A stretch of DNA of 14,780 bases, from positions 1-14,780 of the forward strand of contig CAKKSJ010000048.1 of assembly GCA_919902965.1 (NCBI GenBank). Direction: 5' to 3'. Under the pieces are notes generated by a model. That model saw nothing but the letters and a program-made list of their open reading frames with translations. It did no database searches and was not told the DNA's origin. How positions within the stretch are numbered: position 1 is the first letter of the stretch; the number at the start of each line of letters is the position of its first letter. The translations under genes and the position numbers were made by a program. Below are positions 13,380 through 14,780 of the stretch, one piece after another. This DNA comes from Burkholderiales bacterium (lineage in GTDB: Bacteria > Pseudomonadota > Gammaproteobacteria > Burkholderiales > SG8-39).

Positions 13380-14489
13380 ATGCCCAGGCATATTCGACGT
13401 ATTGCCATCTGCACGGGTGGAGGCGATGCCCCGGGTCTTAACGCGGTGATTCGCTCCGTGGTCATCAGCGCAGCAAGACGCGGCTGGGAATGCTACGGCA
13501 TCCGCGAGGGATACAACGGGATCCTATTCCACGAACGCTATCCTGAAGGCGGCGTGTTTCGCCTGACCCCGGAAAAAGTACGCGGCATCGGTCACCTGGG
13601 CGGCACCATTCTGGGCACGACCAACAAGGGCAACCCGCTGCAGTTCCCGATGAAAATGGCGGACGGCACCATCAAAGAGGTAGATCGCACAGCCGAGATT
13701 CTGGATTTCTTCGCCAAACAGGAATTGGACGCCCTGGTGTCGGTCGGCGGCGACGGATCCCTCACCATCGCCAACGCACTGTACCAAAAGGGCCTGCGCG
13801 TTATCGGTGTGCCCAAGACCATAGACAACGATCTGGACAAAACCTTTACCACCTTCGGCTTCGACACGGCGGTGGACTTCGCCTCTAACTGCCTGGACCG
13901 CCTGCACAGTACCGCCGAAAGCCATCAAAGAGTCATGGTGGTGGAAGTGATGGGGCGCTATGCAGGCTGGATCGCGCTGCACGCAGGCATATCCGGTGGC
14001 GCCCATGCCGTCCTGATACCCGAGATTCCCTACGACCTGGATAAAGTCGTTGCGAAAATACTGCGCCGGGACAGCCTCGGACGCATGTATTCCCTGGTCG
14101 TCGCCTCAGAGGGCGCCGAACCAGTCGGCGGCCATCGCGAAATCGTGGCGCCGGCCGCGGTCGGCCATGCGGAGCGCCTGGGCGGGATCGGGGAACGCCT
14201 TGCGAGGCAGTTGCACGAACTGACGGACAAGGACACCCGGGTAGTCGTGCTCGGCCATCTGCTGCGCGGAGGCAGCCCGACATCCTTCGATCGCGTGGCA
14301 GCCATGCGCTTTGGCACCGCTGCGGTGCGCGGCCTGGCGGAGGGCCAATCGGGCGTCATGGTGGCGCTGGCCTTCCCCAACGTGAACTACGTCGCGCTGG
14401 AGGACGTCGCCGGTCGAATGAAGGGCGTGCCCCTGGACAGCGACACGCTGCAGACCGGCAGGGACATGGGAATCTGTTTCGGCGATTGA
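13380..14489 (+). CDS. 6-phosphofructokinase (ATP- or PPi-dependent, phosphofructokinase A superfamily)
   Basis: Phosphorylates fructose 6-phosphate to fructose 1,6-bisphosphate. It has 369 aa, longer than the 320-aa E. coli PfkA. Motifs are CTGGGDAPGLNAV at 11-23, GHLGGTILGTTNKG at 71-84, VGGDGS at 122-127, PKTIDND at 145-151 with catalytic Asp149, EVMGRYAGW at 189-197 and HLLRGGSPTSFDR at 293-305. At the E. coli position 104 equivalent it has Gly126, as in ATP enzymes. At the 124 equivalent it has Lys146, as in PPi enzymes and some ATP enzymes. The phosphoryl donor is therefore not certain, and I give no symbol (pfkA or pfp). AAGGAG lies 5 nt before the ATG and fixes the start. Element copy B follows its 3' end. 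Confidence 0.93.
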   Translation: MPRHIRRIAICTGGGDAPGLNAVIRSVVISAARRGWECYGIREGYNGILFHERYPEGGVFRLTPEKVRGIGHLGGTILGTTNKGNPLQFPMKMADGTIKEVDRTAEILDFFAKQELDALVSVGGDGSLTIANALYQKGLRVIGVPKTIDNDLDKTFTTFGFDTAVDFASNCLDRLHSTAESHQRVMVVEVMGRYAGWIALHAGISGGAHAVLIPEIPYDLDKVVAKILRRDSLGRMYSLVVASEGAEPVGGHREIVAPAAVGHAERLGGIGERLARQLHELTDKDTRVVVLGHLLRGGSPTSFDRVAAMRFGTAAVRGLAEGQSGVMVALAFPNVNYVALEDVAGRMKGVPLDSDTLQTGRDMGICFGD

Positions 14490-14512
14490 GCGGCCGCGTT
14501 GGTTTTGCCTAA

Positions 14513-14529
14513 GCCGGCCTTTCCCCGGC
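14513..14529 (+). terminator. Short hairpin after the phosphofructokinase gene
   Basis: GCCGG (14513-14517) and CCGGC (14525-14529) form a 5-bp stem with a 7-nt loop, 24 nt past the stop. It is weak and lacks a T-run. The larger hairpins of copy B follow about 50 nt later. Confidence 0.25.
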
Positions 14530-14580
14530 GTCGCGATTGCGCTCGTATGTCAGGAGCGGGCATTGCGCGCTCTGCGCGCC

Positions 14581-14631
14581 AACCGTATTTTCTCTACGGA
14601 TGAAAAGCACATCCGTAGAGAAAATACGGTT
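14581..14631 (+). other. Hairpin 1 of element copy B
   Basis: The arms at 14581-14602 and 14610-14631 pair perfectly over 22 bp around the loop AAAAGCA. Three base pairs differ from copy A (C:G to T:A, G:C to A:T, G:C to C:G), each changed on both arms. Confidence 0.9.
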
Positions 14632-14666
14632 ATTGATAAGGCCGATTTGGGGTGGCTTTCATCCAA

Positions 14667-14717
14667 GATCGCCGATCGCGTGCGGATGTGCTTTTCATCC
14701 GCGCGCGATCGACGATC
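14667..14717 (+). other. Hairpin 2 of element copy B
   Basis: The arms at 14667-14688 and 14696-14717 form 20 Watson-Crick pairs, one T-G wobble and one C-A mismatch around the loop TGCTTTT. Its 19-nt apex at 14683-14701 is the exact reverse complement of the hairpin 1 apex at 14597-14615. Confidence 0.88.
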
Positions 14718-14718
14718 C

Positions 14719-14742
14719 GCGCGGACGGGACGCCGTCCGCGC
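14719..14742 (+). other. Hairpin 3 of element copy B
   Basis: GCGCGGACGG (14719-14728) pairs with CCGTCCGCGC (14733-14742) around GACG. The stem is identical to that of copy A, unlike the diverged stems of hairpins 1 and 2. Confidence 0.88.
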
Positions 14743-14770
14743 AAGTTCTGTGGAAGCAGCCCGACTTGCC

Positions 14771-14780
14771 AGCATTGCGC
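14771..14780 (+). repeat. Possible start of a third element copy at the window edge
   Basis: AGCATTGCGC is identical to 4820-4829 in copy A, near the left end of the element. The window stops here, so the match is only 10 nt and could be chance. Confidence 0.25.

Larger units (their letters stand above)
14544..14749 (+). repeat. Structured dispersed element, copy B (three hairpins)
   Basis: It lies downstream of the phosphofructokinase gene in the same orientation as copy A (4798-5045). The shared blocks are in the same order: CGTATG, GCATTGCGCGCTC, GCGCGCCAACCG, hairpin 1, linker TTTGGGGTGGCTTT (14646-14659), hairpins 2 and 3, and the CAAG-TCT end. Copy B is more compact. The minus-strand frame 14550-14744 resembles the copy A frame in part (LRMCFSSVEKIRLAR versus VRMCLSSVQKTRLAR), but this follows from the shared DNA and is not evidence of a protein. 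Confidence 0.85.

Noticed and set aside
14550..14744. Minus-strand reading frame across element copy B
   Set aside because: Same reason: it is built from hairpin arms, and the similar frame in copy A starts and ends differently.

Overview
The window looks like ordinary chromosome of a Gram-negative betaproteobacterium. The support is a two-partner secretion cassette, a KDO (lipopolysaccharide) gene, the neighbour pairs kdsB-adk, trxB-smr and nadE-glnB, and closest-looking versions of RhlE, COG3146 and PanB. GC content is high and most genes are housekeeping. I cannot name the genus.

Layout. 1-3065: a two-partner secretion locus on the minus strand, with the outer-membrane transporter gene tpsB first and the 5' part of the exported tpsA partner running off the left edge. 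The gap between them is 394 bp. 3147-4720: trxB (thioredoxin reductase) and an Smr-domain gene on the plus strand. 4721-5146: a gene-free stretch filled by a structured repeat element (copy A). 5147-7268: glnB and nadE on the minus strand. 7326-8555: a COG3146/FemAB-like acyltransferase gene, divergent from nadE. 8556-8645: strong hairpins between convergent genes. 8646-9194: ppa (minus). 9324-10124: panB (plus), convergent with rhlE (10140-11546, minus). 11792-14489: kdsB, adk and a phosphofructokinase gene, all plus. 14490-14780: a second copy (B) of the structured element, and possibly the first bases of a third copy at the window edge.

Functions. The genes cover nitrogen signalling and NAD synthesis (glnB, nadE), thiol redox (trxB), pyrophosphate removal (ppa), pantothenate synthesis (panB), RNA remodelling (rhlE), CMP-KDO supply (kdsB), nucleotide balance (adk) and glycolysis (pfk). 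They are joined mainly by proximity, not by one pathway.

The most unusual content is the dispersed element at about 4798-5045 and 14544-14749. Each copy has three hairpins in the same order and spacing. The stems of the first two have diverged between copies almost entirely by compensatory base-pair changes. The apical loops of hairpins 1 and 2 are exact complements in copy B. A 14-nt unpaired linker core is identical in both copies. This is the pattern of selection on, or concerted maintenance of, a folded DNA or RNA. I cannot match it to a named family from memory, and it is the best candidate here for something undescribed.
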